Assembly: GCF_016629525.1 (NCBI RefSeq)
Contig: NZ_AP024269.1
Location: 5,012,501-5,076,500, forward strand
Length of the DNA: 64,000 nt
Origin: Kaistia sp. 32K
GTDB taxonomy: Bacteria > Pseudomonadota > Alphaproteobacteria > Rhizobiales > Kaistiaceae
Reading direction: 5' to 3'
Shown: positions 55,144-63,865 of the stretch, piece by piece
How the letters are laid out: each line of letters starts with the position of its first letter
Numbering within the stretch: the first letter of the stretch is position 1
Position numbers and translations under genes: made by a program
Notes under the pieces: model-generated
Seen by the model: only the letters and a program-made list of their open reading frames with translations
Told to the model about the DNA's origin: nothing
Database searches by the model: none

Positions 55144-56070
55144 ATGGCACTTCTTACGGAACAGTCGCGCGGCGTCTTCGTGATCGCGGTCACGCCGTTC
55201 AAGGACGACGGGTCGCTCGATCTCGACAGCTTGGATCGCGTCACCGATTTCTACCTCGAATCCGGCGCCGACGGCCTGACCATTCTGGGCATGATGGGCG
55301 AGGCGCCGAAGCTCACCGGCGCGGAATCGCGCCAGGTGATCCAGCGCGTCACCGCCCGGGCGCAGGGAAAGCCGGTCGTCGTCGGGGTGTCCTCGCCGGG
55401 ACTGGCGGCGCTGGCCGAGGTCTCCAACGAGGCGATGGATCGGGGCGCCGCAGGCGTGATGATCGCCCCGCCGATGACGATGCGCACCGACGCGCAGATC
55501 CTCAACTACTATCGCCAGGCCTGCTCCTTCATCGGCAAGGACGTGCCGGTGGTGCTGCAGGATTTCCCGCTCGCCACGACCGTGCAGATCAGCGACGAGC
55601 TGCTCGGCCGCCTGATCGACGAACTGCCGCAGATCGTCATGATCAAGCATGAGGACTGGCCCGGCCTGTCCAAGATCTCGAAGCTGCGTGCCGCCGAGAA
55701 GAACGGCCGCCGGCACGTCTCCGTGCTGTGCGGCAATGGCGGCATCTTCCTGCCCGAGGAGGTCGCGCGCGGCGCCGACGGGGCCATGACCGGCTTCGGC
55801 TTCCCCGAGATGCTGGTGCAGGTGACCGACCTCGCGGCGCGCGGCGACATGGACCGGGCGCAGGACCTGTTCGACGCCTATCTGCCGCTGGTCCGCTATG
55901 AGCAGCAGCCGGGCGTCGGCCTCGCGGTCCGGAAATATGTTTTGGCCAAGCGCGGCGCGATCGCCTCGGCGGCGCAGCGCCAGCCGGGCGCGCAGCTCGA
56001 TGCCGCCGCGCAGGCGGAGGTCGAGCGCCTGCTCAAGCGCCAGGAAAAGCGCCTTTCGGAGCTGGGATAA
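55144..56070 (+). CDS. DapA-superfamily (NAL/DHDPS) lyase with altered catalytic residues
   Basis: TIM-barrel Schiff-base protein of 308 residues. The lysine is conserved as Lys168 in IVMIKHEDWPG. However, the usual G-T-T-G-E is GMMGE (residues 49-53), and the catalytic Tyr of the Y-N-x-P motif is replaced by Gln139 in VVLQDFPL. It is therefore not a dihydrodipicolinate synthase; it is more likely a specialised aldolase, deaminase or hydrolyase. It starts 91 bases after the creatininase-family gene, with GGAGAGGAC upstream, and precedes a DAO oxidase. A DAO plus DapA-type pair recalls hydroxyproline catabolism, but the other enzymes differ. Confidence 0.88.
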   Translation: MALLTEQSRGVFVIAVTPFKDDGSLDLDSLDRVTDFYLESGADGLTILGMMGEAPKLTGAESRQVIQRVTARAQGKPVVVGVSSPGLAALAEVSNEAMDRGAAGVMIAPPMTMRTDAQILNYYRQACSFIGKDVPVVLQDFPLATTVQISDELLGRLIDELPQIVMIKHEDWPGLSKISKLRAAEKNGRRHVSVLCGNGGIFLPEEVARGADGAMTGFGFPEMLVQVTDLAARGDMDRAQDLFDAYLPLVRYEQQPGVGLAVRKYVLAKRGAIASAAQRQPGAQLDAAAQAEVERLLKRQEKRLSELG

Positions 56071-56136
56071 CGGCGTAGCCTTTGCGAAGGCGCACGATGC
56101 CGGCCCGCCGGCGTTCTGGATGAATGGAAACGGGAC

Positions 56137-57426
56137 ATGCAAGTCGGATCCTTGTGGGAAGCGATCGCGCCGCCGGCGGAGCCGCTGGTCCCGCTGAGGG
56201 AGGCGGTCAAGGCCGATGTCATCGTCGTCGGCGGCGGGTTTCTTGGCCTGTCGTCGGCGCTGCATGCGGCCGAGGCCGGGCTCGATGTCGTGTTGCTGGA
56301 AACCCACCAGCCCGGCTTCGGGGCCTCGGGGCGCAACACCGGATTTGTCGTTCCGAGCCTGAAGGCGTCGCTCGGTCCGGCGGAAGTCACGCAGGCGCTT
56401 GGCGCGGACCATGCCGGAAGGTTGCTGCGGCTCGTCGCCGGCTCCGGCAATACCGTCTTCGGCCTGATCGCGAAACACGGCATCGATTGCGGCGCCGTTC
56501 AGAACGGATGGTTGCAGCCGGGGCATTCGCAGGAGGCCGAGCAGACCCTGTACGGGCGCATGCCGAGGCTGCTGGAGGCGGGCGTCGACGCGGCATGGCA
56601 GGATCGGGGCGCCATGATCGCGCGCACCGGGCTGCCGACGCTCTACGGCGGCATCCGTATCGCCTCGGGCGGGCAGATCAACCCGCTGGCCTATGCGCGG
56701 GGATTGGCCCGCGCGGCGGCGGCGGCGGGTGTGCGCCTCTATGGCGAAAGCCCCGTCACGGCGGTCGAGCGCGACGGGAACGGATGGCGTGTGCGGACAG
56801 CCGCCGGCGTGGCGCGGGCGCCGCGCGTGCTGATGACGACGAACGCGCTGATCGGCGATCTCCTGCCGCAACTGCGCGCCTCGATCATCCCGGCGCGCGT
56901 CTTCCAGATCGCGACGCAGGTTATGCCGGCCGCGATCCGCGATAGGCTGCTGCCGGACAGGGCGCCGGTCGCCGACACGCGCCGGCATACTTTCGCCTTG
57001 CGCTGGTCGCCGGATGGCAGGCTGGTCACCGGCGGACTGGTCCTGCCGGCTCCCGGCCGCATGGCGCTCGCCCGCAAGGTATTCGCGAGACGGCTCAACC
57101 GGCTGGTTCCCGGGCTGCCCGAAATCCGCTCGGAATACACATGGACCGGCGTCATCGCTGGAACGTTGGATTTCCTGCCGCGCATGATGCGGCTCGAGCC
57201 CGGTCTCGACGCCGTCATCGGCTGCAACGGGCGCGGCGTCGCCCTGACCACGACGCTCGGCCGCGAGGTCGGCTCATGGCTGGCCGGCCGCGTCACCGAT
57301 GCCGAGCTCACCCTGCCGCTGACGCCGCCACGGCCCATTCCGTTCAGCCGGATCGCGGGTCTGGGGCCGGATATCATCCTGCCGGTCTGGAACGCCCGCG
57401 ACAGCTACGAGGCCCGGTTCCGCTAG
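56137..57426 (+). CDS. FAD-dependent oxidoreductase (DAO family)
   Basis: D-amino-acid-oxidase-like flavoenzyme of 429 residues. The dinucleotide-binding motif is VIVVGGGFLGLSSALHAAEAG (about 28-48, shown in part) and the FAD motif GASGRNTGFVVPSL follows. A C-terminal GCNGRGVALTTTLGREVGSW is the second flavin-contact segment. Such enzymes oxidise secondary or primary amines, e.g. sarcosine, glycine or gamma-glutamylputrescine (PuuB-like). It lies 66 bases after the DapA-like gene. It probably supplies an imine or aldehyde intermediate for its neighbours. Confidence 0.88.
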   Translation: MQVGSLWEAIAPPAEPLVPLREAVKADVIVVGGGFLGLSSALHAAEAGLDVVLLETHQPGFGASGRNTGFVVPSLKASLGPAEVTQALGADHAGRLLRLVAGSGNTVFGLIAKHGIDCGAVQNGWLQPGHSQEAEQTLYGRMPRLLEAGVDAAWQDRGAMIARTGLPTLYGGIRIASGGQINPLAYARGLARAAAAAGVRLYGESPVTAVERDGNGWRVRTAAGVARAPRVLMTTNALIGDLLPQLRASIIPARVFQIATQVMPAAIRDRLLPDRAPVADTRRHTFALRWSPDGRLVTGGLVLPAPGRMALARKVFARRLNRLVPGLPEIRSEYTWTGVIAGTLDFLPRMMRLEPGLDAVIGCNGRGVALTTTLGREVGSWLAGRVTDAELTLPLTPPRPIPFSRIAGLGPDIILPVWNARDSYEARFR

Positions 57427-57498
57427 CGCGAAAACCTGGCCGGCTTGCAGGCAGCCGATCCGATGCATGGGGCGCGGATCGGATCAAGGGGAACCACC

Positions 57499-58284
57499 AT
57501 GTCATTGCCATCTACCGAGCCTGAGCTGTCGGGCCGCGTCGCCGTCGTAACCGGCGGCGGCAAGCTTATCGGCCGCGCCATCTCGCTCGCCTTCGCAGAG
57601 GCGGGCGCGGCCGTTGCCGTGGTTGCCCATACCGGCAGGGCGCAGGCGGAAGAGACCGCCGAGGCCATTCGGTCTCTCGGCGGCCAGGCCCATGTCGTGA
57701 TGGCCGACGTCAGCAAGGGCGAGTCGGTCGAGGCGATGATGGATACGGTCGTCGCGCAATTCGGCCGCATCGACATCCTGGTCAACAATGCCGGGATCGA
57801 CGCGCATGCGCCGCTGATCTCGCTCACTGAAGCCGATTGGGATTCCGTGTTCGCGGTCCACGCGAAGGGAACCTTTCTCTGCGGCGCTGCCGCGGCGCGG
57901 CGCATGCTGCCGGCGAAATCGGGGGTGATCATCAACATCGCCGGGGCGTCCGCGCATCGGTCCTGGCCCGGCGGTGGCGCCTACGCTCCGGCAAAGGCCG
58001 CGGTCGTCAACCTCACGCGCCAGATGGCGCTCGAATGGGCGCCGGCCGGCATCCGGGTCAATGGCGTGAGCCCGGGCCCGATCGTTTCGGCCGAGCCCGA
58101 TTGGCGTGTCGCGTTCCCCGAATATGTCGAGCGCTTCGGCAAGCTTCCGTTGCAGCGGCCGGGCACCCCGGAAGAAGTCGCCAGCGCCGTTCGGTATCTC
58201 GCCTCGCCGCAAGCGAGCTACATCACCGGACAGATGCTGGTGGTCGACGGCGGCAGCACGGCGACCTGGTACATGACGGCGTAA
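57499..58284 (+). CDS. Short-chain dehydrogenase/reductase
   Basis: Classical SDR of 261 residues. The cofactor loop is VTGGGKLIGRAISLAFAEAG (TGxxxGxG with GGG). NNAG is in DILVNNAGID, the catalytic triad has Ser151 in INIAGASAH with Tyr162 and Lys166 in YAPAKAAVV, and the substrate-loop P-G motif is GVSPGPIVS. The last GTG/ATG choice is settled by GGGGAA before the ATG at 57499. The family oxidises alcohols or reduces carbonyls with NAD(P)H. It is the last gene of the plus-strand operon, 72 bases after the DAO gene and followed by a hairpin. Confidence 0.92.
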   Translation: MSLPSTEPELSGRVAVVTGGGKLIGRAISLAFAEAGAAVAVVAHTGRAQAEETAEAIRSLGGQAHVVMADVSKGESVEAMMDTVVAQFGRIDILVNNAGIDAHAPLISLTEADWDSVFAVHAKGTFLCGAAAARRMLPAKSGVIINIAGASAHRSWPGGGAYAPAKAAVVNLTRQMALEWAPAGIRVNGVSPGPIVSAEPDWRVAFPEYVERFGKLPLQRPGTPEEVASAVRYLASPQASYITGQMLVVDGGSTATWYMTA

Positions 58285-58295
58285 GCCGCCCGCGA

Positions 58296-58321
58296 GCCCC
58301 GCTTCCCACCGGAAGCGGGGC
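58296..58321. terminator. Hairpin between convergent SDR and binding-protein genes
   Basis: Perfect 11-bp arms GCCCCGCTTCC (58296-58306) and GGAAGCGGGGC (58311-58321) with a CACC loop, followed by CGCGTGTTT. It lies between stop codons 12 and 17 bases away, so it can serve both strands. The T-tract is weak. Confidence 0.75.
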
Positions 58322-58337
58322 CGCGTGTTTCGATCCG

Positions 58338-59216
58338 TTACTGGCCGGCCTTCTCGGCCAGGTTGATCCCCGGCGCCCCGATCTTCATGCCCTCGACGTT
58401 CCACTTGGCCATGATCTTGTCATAGGTGCCGTCGGCATAGACCGCCTGCAGCCCGGCCAGGAGCGCTTCGGAGAGCTGCGTGTTCTGCTTCAGGACGATC
58501 ATGCCGACAAAGTCCTTCGGGAATGTCGAACCGTCGACCATCCGGATCGGACGGGGTCCCTTGGCCTTGATCTCGCCGGCCATGGATGCGCCGGTCAGAA
58601 TGAAGTCCACCCGACCCGAATAGAGAGCCAGAATCTGGGCATCTCCGGCGGTGAAGAGCTTCAGGTCCGGCTTGGCCATCCCCTTCGACACGCAGAATTG
58701 CGTCAGGTCGTTCTCGAGAAAGCCGACATAGCTCGTGCCGGACTGTACGCCGACGGTCTTCCCGCACATCGAGACGACCTCGCTGGTCGCGGCCTGGTTG
58801 TCCTCCATGGCAAACGCGCCCATCGCCGCATTGGCGTAGTTCACGAAGTTCAGCGTCTTGCGCCGCTCGGCGTTCTCGGAAATGGAGAGCATCGCGACGT
58901 CGTAGCGATTGGACATGATGCCCGGGATAAGACCGGCGAAATCGATGGATTCGGTCTCGACCTTGACGCCGAGCTTTGCGGCGATCGCCGCGGCGAGATC
59001 GACCTCATAACCCCGCAGGGTGCCGTCGGCGTCGATAAAGGCGTATGGCGGCCATTTGGCTTCGGTCGCCAGATGAAGAACCCCGGCCTGGCGGATCGTT
59101 TCGGGCAGCATCTCCTTGAGGTCGGCGGCGTGACCGGCCGCGGCGCCGGCTACAGACATCATCGCGGCCATCGCCGCGGGCCTCGCCAGCTTTGCGAGCA
59201 CCTGAACCAAGACCAT
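58338..59216 (-). CDS. Amino-acid-type ABC substrate-binding protein, orphan
   Basis: Periplasmic type II binding protein of 292 residues. The N-terminal signal ARPAAMAAMMSVAGAAAGHA ends before ADLKEM. The SBP_bac_3 core has LATEAKWPPYAFIDADGTLRG, YEVDLAAAIAAKLG, ISENAERRKTLNFVNYANAA and VGVQSGTSYVG. It has two cysteines (SEVVSMCGKT and TQFCVSKG). No permease or ATPase lies beside it, so it is an orphan binding protein; it may share a permease elsewhere. It is last on the minus strand of the island, 326 bases downstream of the amidohydrolase gene. It may bind the island's substrate. Confidence 0.88.
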   Translation of the reverse strand: MVLVQVLAKLARPAAMAAMMSVAGAAAGHAADLKEMLPETIRQAGVLHLATEAKWPPYAFIDADGTLRGYEVDLAAAIAAKLGVKVETESIDFAGLIPGIMSNRYDVAMLSISENAERRKTLNFVNYANAAMGAFAMEDNQAATSEVVSMCGKTVGVQSGTSYVGFLENDLTQFCVSKGMAKPDLKLFTAGDAQILALYSGRVDFILTGASMAGEIKAKGPRPIRMVDGSTFPKDFVGMIVLKQNTQLSEALLAGLQAVYADGTYDKIMAKWNVEGMKIGAPGINLAEKAGQ

Positions 59217-59340
59217 CTTCGTCTCTCCGTGTGGGGGTGAAAGTCCGTTCGTCGATGCCGGGCCGCACGATCAGATCTGCCCGTTTCGATGCGGATATTC
59301 TGCGGATTTCCCACGCGGCTGTCAGCAACATATTCCGTTA

Positions 59341-59360
59341 AATATTGTGTCTGATATTTA
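59341..59360. promoter_or_regulatory. Inverted repeat in the gap before the orphan binding protein
   Basis: Arms AAATAT (59341-59346) and ATATTT (59355-59360) with an 8-base spacer, in an AT-rich patch 124 bases upstream of the binding-protein start. It shares the ATAT-core architecture of the other island repeats. The rest of the 59217-59542 gap has no convincing gene. Confidence 0.4.
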
Positions 59361-59542
59361 TTGCGAGTGATGTCGCGGGGCGCCTGTACCGACACGGTGG
59401 GGGAGGGGCGACACTGCCGATGAACGGTCGGCGAAAGGGGCTCGGGAAGGATCGACCGGACCCATCTTCGCGTTCAGAGTGTCGACGGACGCCAAACGTC
59501 CGTCGATCGCTCCTTATCGCCATCCGACGCCCGGGCGCGGTC

Positions 59543-60895
59543 CTAGTGAGCCGGCAAAATGCTTTGGAACGGCGCGGAGTTCATGATCATGTCGAGCGCG
59601 GCCGTTCCGCGTTCGACAATCTCCGTCTCGTTGGAGCGTGTGTAGTCGCCATGCTGCACGACGATCTCGCCGTCGACCATGACGATGTCGACGTCGGCGC
59701 GGCAGCCGAGCGCGACAACAGCCTTCACCGGGTCCTGCAGCGGCCTGAGGAAGGGGCTTTCGAGGCTCAATACGGTGAGATCCGCCGTCGCGCCGATGGC
59801 AATCCTGCCGAGGTCGGGGCGGCTTACGGCGTTCGCGGCCTCGCGGGTAACTGCCGCGATCAGATCCCGCGACGTCGCAACATCCGCCCGTCCATCCCGG
59901 CATTTCGAGATCAGCGCGGCGGCGCCCAGCTCGGAGATGAGATCCATGTTGTAGCCGTCGGTTCCGACCAGCGTTCGCACCCCGTGCTCGCGGAAGCGCG
60001 AGAAGGCGGCCGTGACGCCGGCCCTCGCATAGGTCCGCGGGCAGTTCACGATCGTCGAGCCGGTCGCCGCCATTGTCCGGAGGTCGTCATCCGAGGCCAG
60101 GATACAGTGCGCCGCCAGCAGATCCGGCCCGAGCATCCCGAGACTGTCGAGAAACTCGATCGGCGTCTTGCCGCCCTCTCGGTTGGAGACCGTCGCAACC
60201 TCACCTTCGCTTTGCGCGAGGTGAAGGGTGATCTGCGTCTCCACCTCGCGCGCCCGGCGGGTCGCCGCCAGCAGCAGATCCCGGTCGCAGGTATCGCTGC
60301 CATGTGGGCTCATCACGACCCGGATGCGTCCGTCGGCCGCCTGATGCCATGTCTCGAACAGCTCGTCCCACGCCTCGAGGCAGGAAGCGCCGATCTCGTT
60401 GCCCGCCGGATCCTTTGAGAACAGGTAGGGCGCGCCATAGAAGCGAATCCCCATTTCCGCGGCGGCGTCGAACATTTCCGGGAACCAGTTGCGGAACGGC
60501 TCCATGACGGTGGTGGTTCCGCCCTTGAGGAGTTGCAACACGCCCAGTCTGGCAATGTCCAGCCGTTGTGGCCGGCTGAGGGATTTCAGCAATTCGCTCC
60601 CCGTGCCGGAAATGGGGCCGAGGACGCGGAGGAGATCATCGCCGCTCGCCATCGGCAGATCTTCGGTTCGGGATCTGGAGAACGCCTCCGCGCAGCAGTG
60701 GTTGTGCAGGTTCAGCAGGCCCGGCAAGACGAGCCGGCCTGGCTCGTCCAGGACGCGATCGGCCTGCGGGCGCCGATCCTGCAGGGCGACGATCCGGTTG
60801 CCCTCGATCAGCAGCCATTGATCGCGCAGCATTTCCGGTTCGCCCTGCCGTTCCGCCAGAACGTAGCTGCCGAAGATTGCCGTCGTCGTGCTCAT
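59543..60895 (-). CDS. Amidohydrolase of the ATZ/TRZ (cytosine-deaminase-like) family
   Basis: Metal-dependent hydrolase of 450 residues. The HxH motif is LHNHCCAEAFSR (His64, His66). Further ligands appear as HLAQSEGEV (His), AAHCILASDDD (His) and LVGTDGYNMDL (Asp), so the mononuclear metal site is complete. Members are deaminases or dechlorinases acting on s-triazines, guanine, S-adenosylhomocysteine or similar. The ATG at 60895 begins the conserved fold; the open frame to 60985 adds an unrelated tail. The gene lies 89 bases after the flavin monooxygenase on the same strand. Confidence 0.88.
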   Translation of the reverse strand: MSTTTAIFGSYVLAERQGEPEMLRDQWLLIEGNRIVALQDRRPQADRVLDEPGRLVLPGLLNLHNHCCAEAFSRSRTEDLPMASGDDLLRVLGPISGTGSELLKSLSRPQRLDIARLGVLQLLKGGTTTVMEPFRNWFPEMFDAAAEMGIRFYGAPYLFSKDPAGNEIGASCLEAWDELFETWHQAADGRIRVVMSPHGSDTCDRDLLLAATRRAREVETQITLHLAQSEGEVATVSNREGGKTPIEFLDSLGMLGPDLLAAHCILASDDDLRTMAATGSTIVNCPRTYARAGVTAAFSRFREHGVRTLVGTDGYNMDLISELGAAALISKCRDGRADVATSRDLIAAVTREAANAVSRPDLGRIAIGATADLTVLSLESPFLRPLQDPVKAVVALGCRADVDIVMVDGEIVVQHGDYTRSNETEIVERGTAALDMIMNSAPFQSILPAH

Positions 60896-60984
60896 GATGT
60901 TGCCCGCCCTGCCTGGATGCGCTGCCTTGCCGGGGATGCGGCGGGCCGGCATGCCCGCCCGCCGTATCCGGCCCGTCAGCTTCA

Positions 60985-62514
60985 CTATTCGATGTGGCTT
61001 TCAATCGGGGAGTAGTCGAGATCGAGATCGTCGTATCGCCGGATCTCCTCCAGCGCCGGCTCCGCTTCCTCGAGCCAGAGGGCCTTGGTCAGGCCGTAGA
61101 CCAGGCGCTCGACGCCATATTTGAGACCGGTCAGCGAGGCGCCGGAAAAGCCCACGCTCGCCGTCGCGACGAAGGTGAAATAGTGGACATTCTTCAGGAC
61201 CGGCGCGCTTCCCGCCGTCTTTTCCTGAAACGAAAGGTCGTCGGACAGGTACGGGCACATTCCGATATAGCTGTCCGCCTGGCCCGACGGCACAGCGAAG
61301 CGATCCTTCCACAGCGCGATCTCGCTGGCGTATTCGCGAAGTTCCGGCCGGAGACTCAGATCGACGCGATAGCCGGTTCCGACGACAAGATAGTCGGCGT
61401 ATTTCTTTTCGCCGGTGTTCAGTTCGATTTCGATCTCGTCGCCCTTCATCTGGACGTTCTTCCAGTTGACGCCGTAGGAGATGCGATAGTTCGGGAATTC
61501 GGCGCAGCGGTTGATGCCGTCCTGGGTCGGGGGCATGCCGTTCCGGTAGATGGCGTCCATCCAGTCCCAGCGCGCCGCGTCGTCCATCGAGCCGTAGTGA
61601 CGGAGGAAGCCCGCCTTCTCCATCCAGCGGAACGGGTTGATGGCGGCGAGTTCGCGGCGCCGGACGAACTGATGCACCTGCGTCGCGCCGGTCTCCAGCA
61701 GCGAGGCCGCGGTGTCGAAGGCCGAGGCGCCGGCGCCGAGAACGGCGATCCGCTTGCCCTTGAGGGCGTCGACGTCGAATTCGAAATTCGTGTGCGAGTA
61801 GCGGTCCTCGGGCAATTGATCGAGGTTCAGATTCGCCGGTCGCCAGTCGCCATTGCCTTCCACGCCGGTGGCGAAGACGAGCCTTCGCGCGAGATAGGAG
61901 CCTTGCGCGCCGGTCTTCGTCGAAACGGTGCTCACCCGGATGAAATCGCCCTCCGGCTTGAACCCCGTGACTTCGGTCTGATTGTGGATCGGCAGATCCA
62001 CCATTTTCCGGAACCAGACCAGATATTCCATCCAGACGGTGCGCGGCCACTTGCCGAGCTGTTCCCACGCGTCCTCGCCAAAAACGGCGACGTAATAGGC
62101 CTGCGACGTTAGCGACGGCAAGCCCATGTCGGGGCCGGTGACATGCTTCGGCGAACGATAGGTCAGCATCCGGGCATAGGTGATCCAGGGGCCTTCGCGC
62201 CCCTGTTCGCTCCGGTCCAGCAGAACGATGTTGCTGACTTTTTCGCGCGACAGGCCAAACCCGATGGCGAGCCCGCCCTGACCGGCTCCCACGATGACGA
62301 CGTCATAGACATGTTCCCCTTCCGGGCTCTTGCGAGCGGGAATCCACGACATGTTCGGATAATCGAGATACTTCAGGTCTTCCGCCACGCGCTGTTCGAG
62401 AGCGCGGAGACGCTGAGCGGCATCGGGTAGGGGCCTTGCATCCAGTCCTGCCGTGGGATCCAGCAGAGACAATTCGGTGCGGCGCGGTGCAGCAGCCATC
62501 GTCTGCGTCGTCAT
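60985..62514 (-). CDS. FAD/NADPH-dependent flavin monooxygenase (FMO-like)
   Basis: A 509-residue two-Rossmann flavoprotein. The FAD motif is VVIVGAGQGGLAIGFGLSR (about residues 72-90), and the NAD(P)H motif is IAVLGAGASAFDTAASLLE (about 237-255). Features of class B monooxygenases appear (FATGVEGNGDWRP and a late YLVVGTGYRVDL), but the Baeyer-Villiger fingerprint is not clear, so N- or S-oxygenation or Baeyer-Villiger chemistry are all open. The ATG has AGGGAAC upstream. It is first in the minus-strand FMO-amidohydrolase-binding-protein group, with 574 bases of gap between it and the GntR gene. Confidence 0.87.
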   Translation of the reverse strand: MTTQTMAAAPRRTELSLLDPTAGLDARPLPDAAQRLRALEQRVAEDLKYLDYPNMSWIPARKSPEGEHVYDVVIVGAGQGGLAIGFGLSREKVSNIVLLDRSEQGREGPWITYARMLTYRSPKHVTGPDMGLPSLTSQAYYVAVFGEDAWEQLGKWPRTVWMEYLVWFRKMVDLPIHNQTEVTGFKPEGDFIRVSTVSTKTGAQGSYLARRLVFATGVEGNGDWRPANLNLDQLPEDRYSHTNFEFDVDALKGKRIAVLGAGASAFDTAASLLETGATQVHQFVRRRELAAINPFRWMEKAGFLRHYGSMDDAARWDWMDAIYRNGMPPTQDGINRCAEFPNYRISYGVNWKNVQMKGDEIEIELNTGEKKYADYLVVGTGYRVDLSLRPELREYASEIALWKDRFAVPSGQADSYIGMCPYLSDDLSFQEKTAGSAPVLKNVHYFTFVATASVGFSGASLTGLKYGVERLVYGLTKALWLEEAEPALEEIRRYDDLDLDYSPIESHIE

Positions 62515-62776
62515 ACTATCGTTCCCTAATAATCATGCAGGCCGGTTGTTTTTGAAAATGAACACGGGAATCCCATTCGGCCCCTGTTCCATCCGCCGGC
62601 CCTGTGTTGCCGTTGCCGAAGCTCAGTTCCCGTCATCCGGTCGTGGAGAAAGCCGCGAAATTCCTCTCGTGCAGAGGGCTCGCGGTCGTCCTTCGGCCTC
62701 CGGGGGATTCCGGCGCCGGTTGCCCACGCCTGTTCCCCGCCTGGCCGCACGAACCACGTCCTGCGTCACGCATCAT

Positions 62777-62796
62777 AGATATATGTTCAGATATCT
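62777..62796. promoter_or_regulatory. Inverted repeat, candidate GntR operator in the FMO-GntR gap
   Basis: Perfect 6-bp arms AGATAT (62777-62782) and ATATCT (62791-62796) around ATGTTCAG, in an AT-rich patch 263 bases upstream of the FMO start. The 62515-63088 gap otherwise shows only short overlapping open frames on both strands with no protein-like features. The half site matches those beside the GntR and AraC genes. Confidence 0.45.
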
Positions 62797-63088
62797 CACG
62801 GAGTGTATTTGTAGGCCATCGGAAACGGCCTGTCGAGGGGGCGGAATCGGGATCGTGTCGGCGCGGGAAGGGACGCAATGACGCGGCGCGCTCTTTCCGG
62901 CCGATCTGGGAGAGCATCCTGCCTCGCGCCGCCCAGAGCGCGCGATCCTGTGAGGGCGCGAAGTGCAGGCTGTCCCGGCCATGGAACGGGCCGGCGGTTG
63001 CGCGGCGGCGCGCTGAGCCGCCTTGTTCGCCAGGCGAGGCGCCGGGAGCGTTCAGCCGGGCCCTTGAAGGGCACGCGCCCGCCGGCCC

Positions 63089-63817
63089 CTAGAGCGCGAC
63101 GCTGCTCTGGATGCGAGAGGTGGTCAGCGCCTGGAACAGGCCCTGGCGGGTGATCTCATTGTGCCGGATCACGATCTGGCGAGCCGCCGCGGCATCGCGC
63201 CGTCGCAGCGTCTCGACGATCGCATGGTGGTCGTTCTTTGTCTCGTTGCTGACGTTGCGCAGGCGGGCGCCGAGATAGAAGAAGCGCTCGAGCCCGTCCA
63301 TCTGCAGCGCGAGGAGATGGTGCAGCCGTTCATTGCCCGAGGCGATCGCGATGGCGACGTGAAAATCACGGTTGGCCTGGATGAAGGATTTGAGCGTCGG
63401 CTGTTCCAGCTGGTCATAGGCGACATCGGCCAGGCGGCTCAGATTGGCGATCTCGGCGTCGGTGATCCGCGCGCAGGCGAGCTCCGCCGCGCCGGCTTCC
63501 AGAATGTTGCGCAGGTCGAACAGCTCGTTCATGTCGCCGAAGGTGACGGGAACAACCTGATAGCCGCGGCGCGGAAACGTCTTCACCAGCCCCTCTGACC
63601 GGAGCTTCGCCAGCGCCTCGCGCACCGGCGTCTTGCTGACCTCGAAGCGCTCGGCGAGCTCGGCCTCGGAAACCTCGCTCCCGGGTTCGAGCACGCAGGT
63701 CAGGATCTCGCTCCGCAGCATGGCGTAGACGCTGTCGGTCAGCGAGACGGACTTCTTCGCACGCCTCTCCGGGGTCTCGCCGGCGCCGGCCGCGGCGCCT
63801 GGAATATGTCCGATCAT
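63089..63817 (-). CDS. GntR-family (FCD) transcriptional regulator
   Basis: A 242-residue regulator of the FadR/FCD type. The N-terminal winged HTH has LTDSVYAMLRSEILTCVLEPG, GSEVSEAELAERFEVSKTPVREALAKL and RRGYQVVPVT. The C-terminal FCD all-helical domain has the metal-binding residues in DMNELFDLRNILEAGAAELA (Asp/Arg), NRDFHVAIAIASGN (Asp, His) and NDHHAIVETLRRRD (His). FCD regulators usually sense a carboxylate intermediate. The ATG at 63817 has GGAG six bases upstream. An in-frame TTG four codons earlier is rejected. It is likely the island's regulator and is divergent from whatever lies beyond the window. Confidence 0.93.
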   Translation of the reverse strand: MIGHIPGAAAGAGETPERRAKKSVSLTDSVYAMLRSEILTCVLEPGSEVSEAELAERFEVSKTPVREALAKLRSEGLVKTFPRRGYQVVPVTFGDMNELFDLRNILEAGAAELACARITDAEIANLSRLADVAYDQLEQPTLKSFIQANRDFHVAIAIASGNERLHHLLALQMDGLERFFYLGARLRNVSNETKNDHHAIVETLRRRDAAAARQIVIRHNEITRQGLFQALTTSRIQSSVAL

Positions 63818-63865
63818 CCATGTCTCCAAAATGCGAGCATCCCGCCTCGTAGCAGCGTCTCGCTC

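Noticed and set aside
62515..63088. Several overlapping open frames of 70-160 codons in the FMO-GntR gap
   Set aside because: They occur on both strands and overlap each other, with low-complexity Arg/Pro/Gly composition and no domain or good ribosome-binding site.
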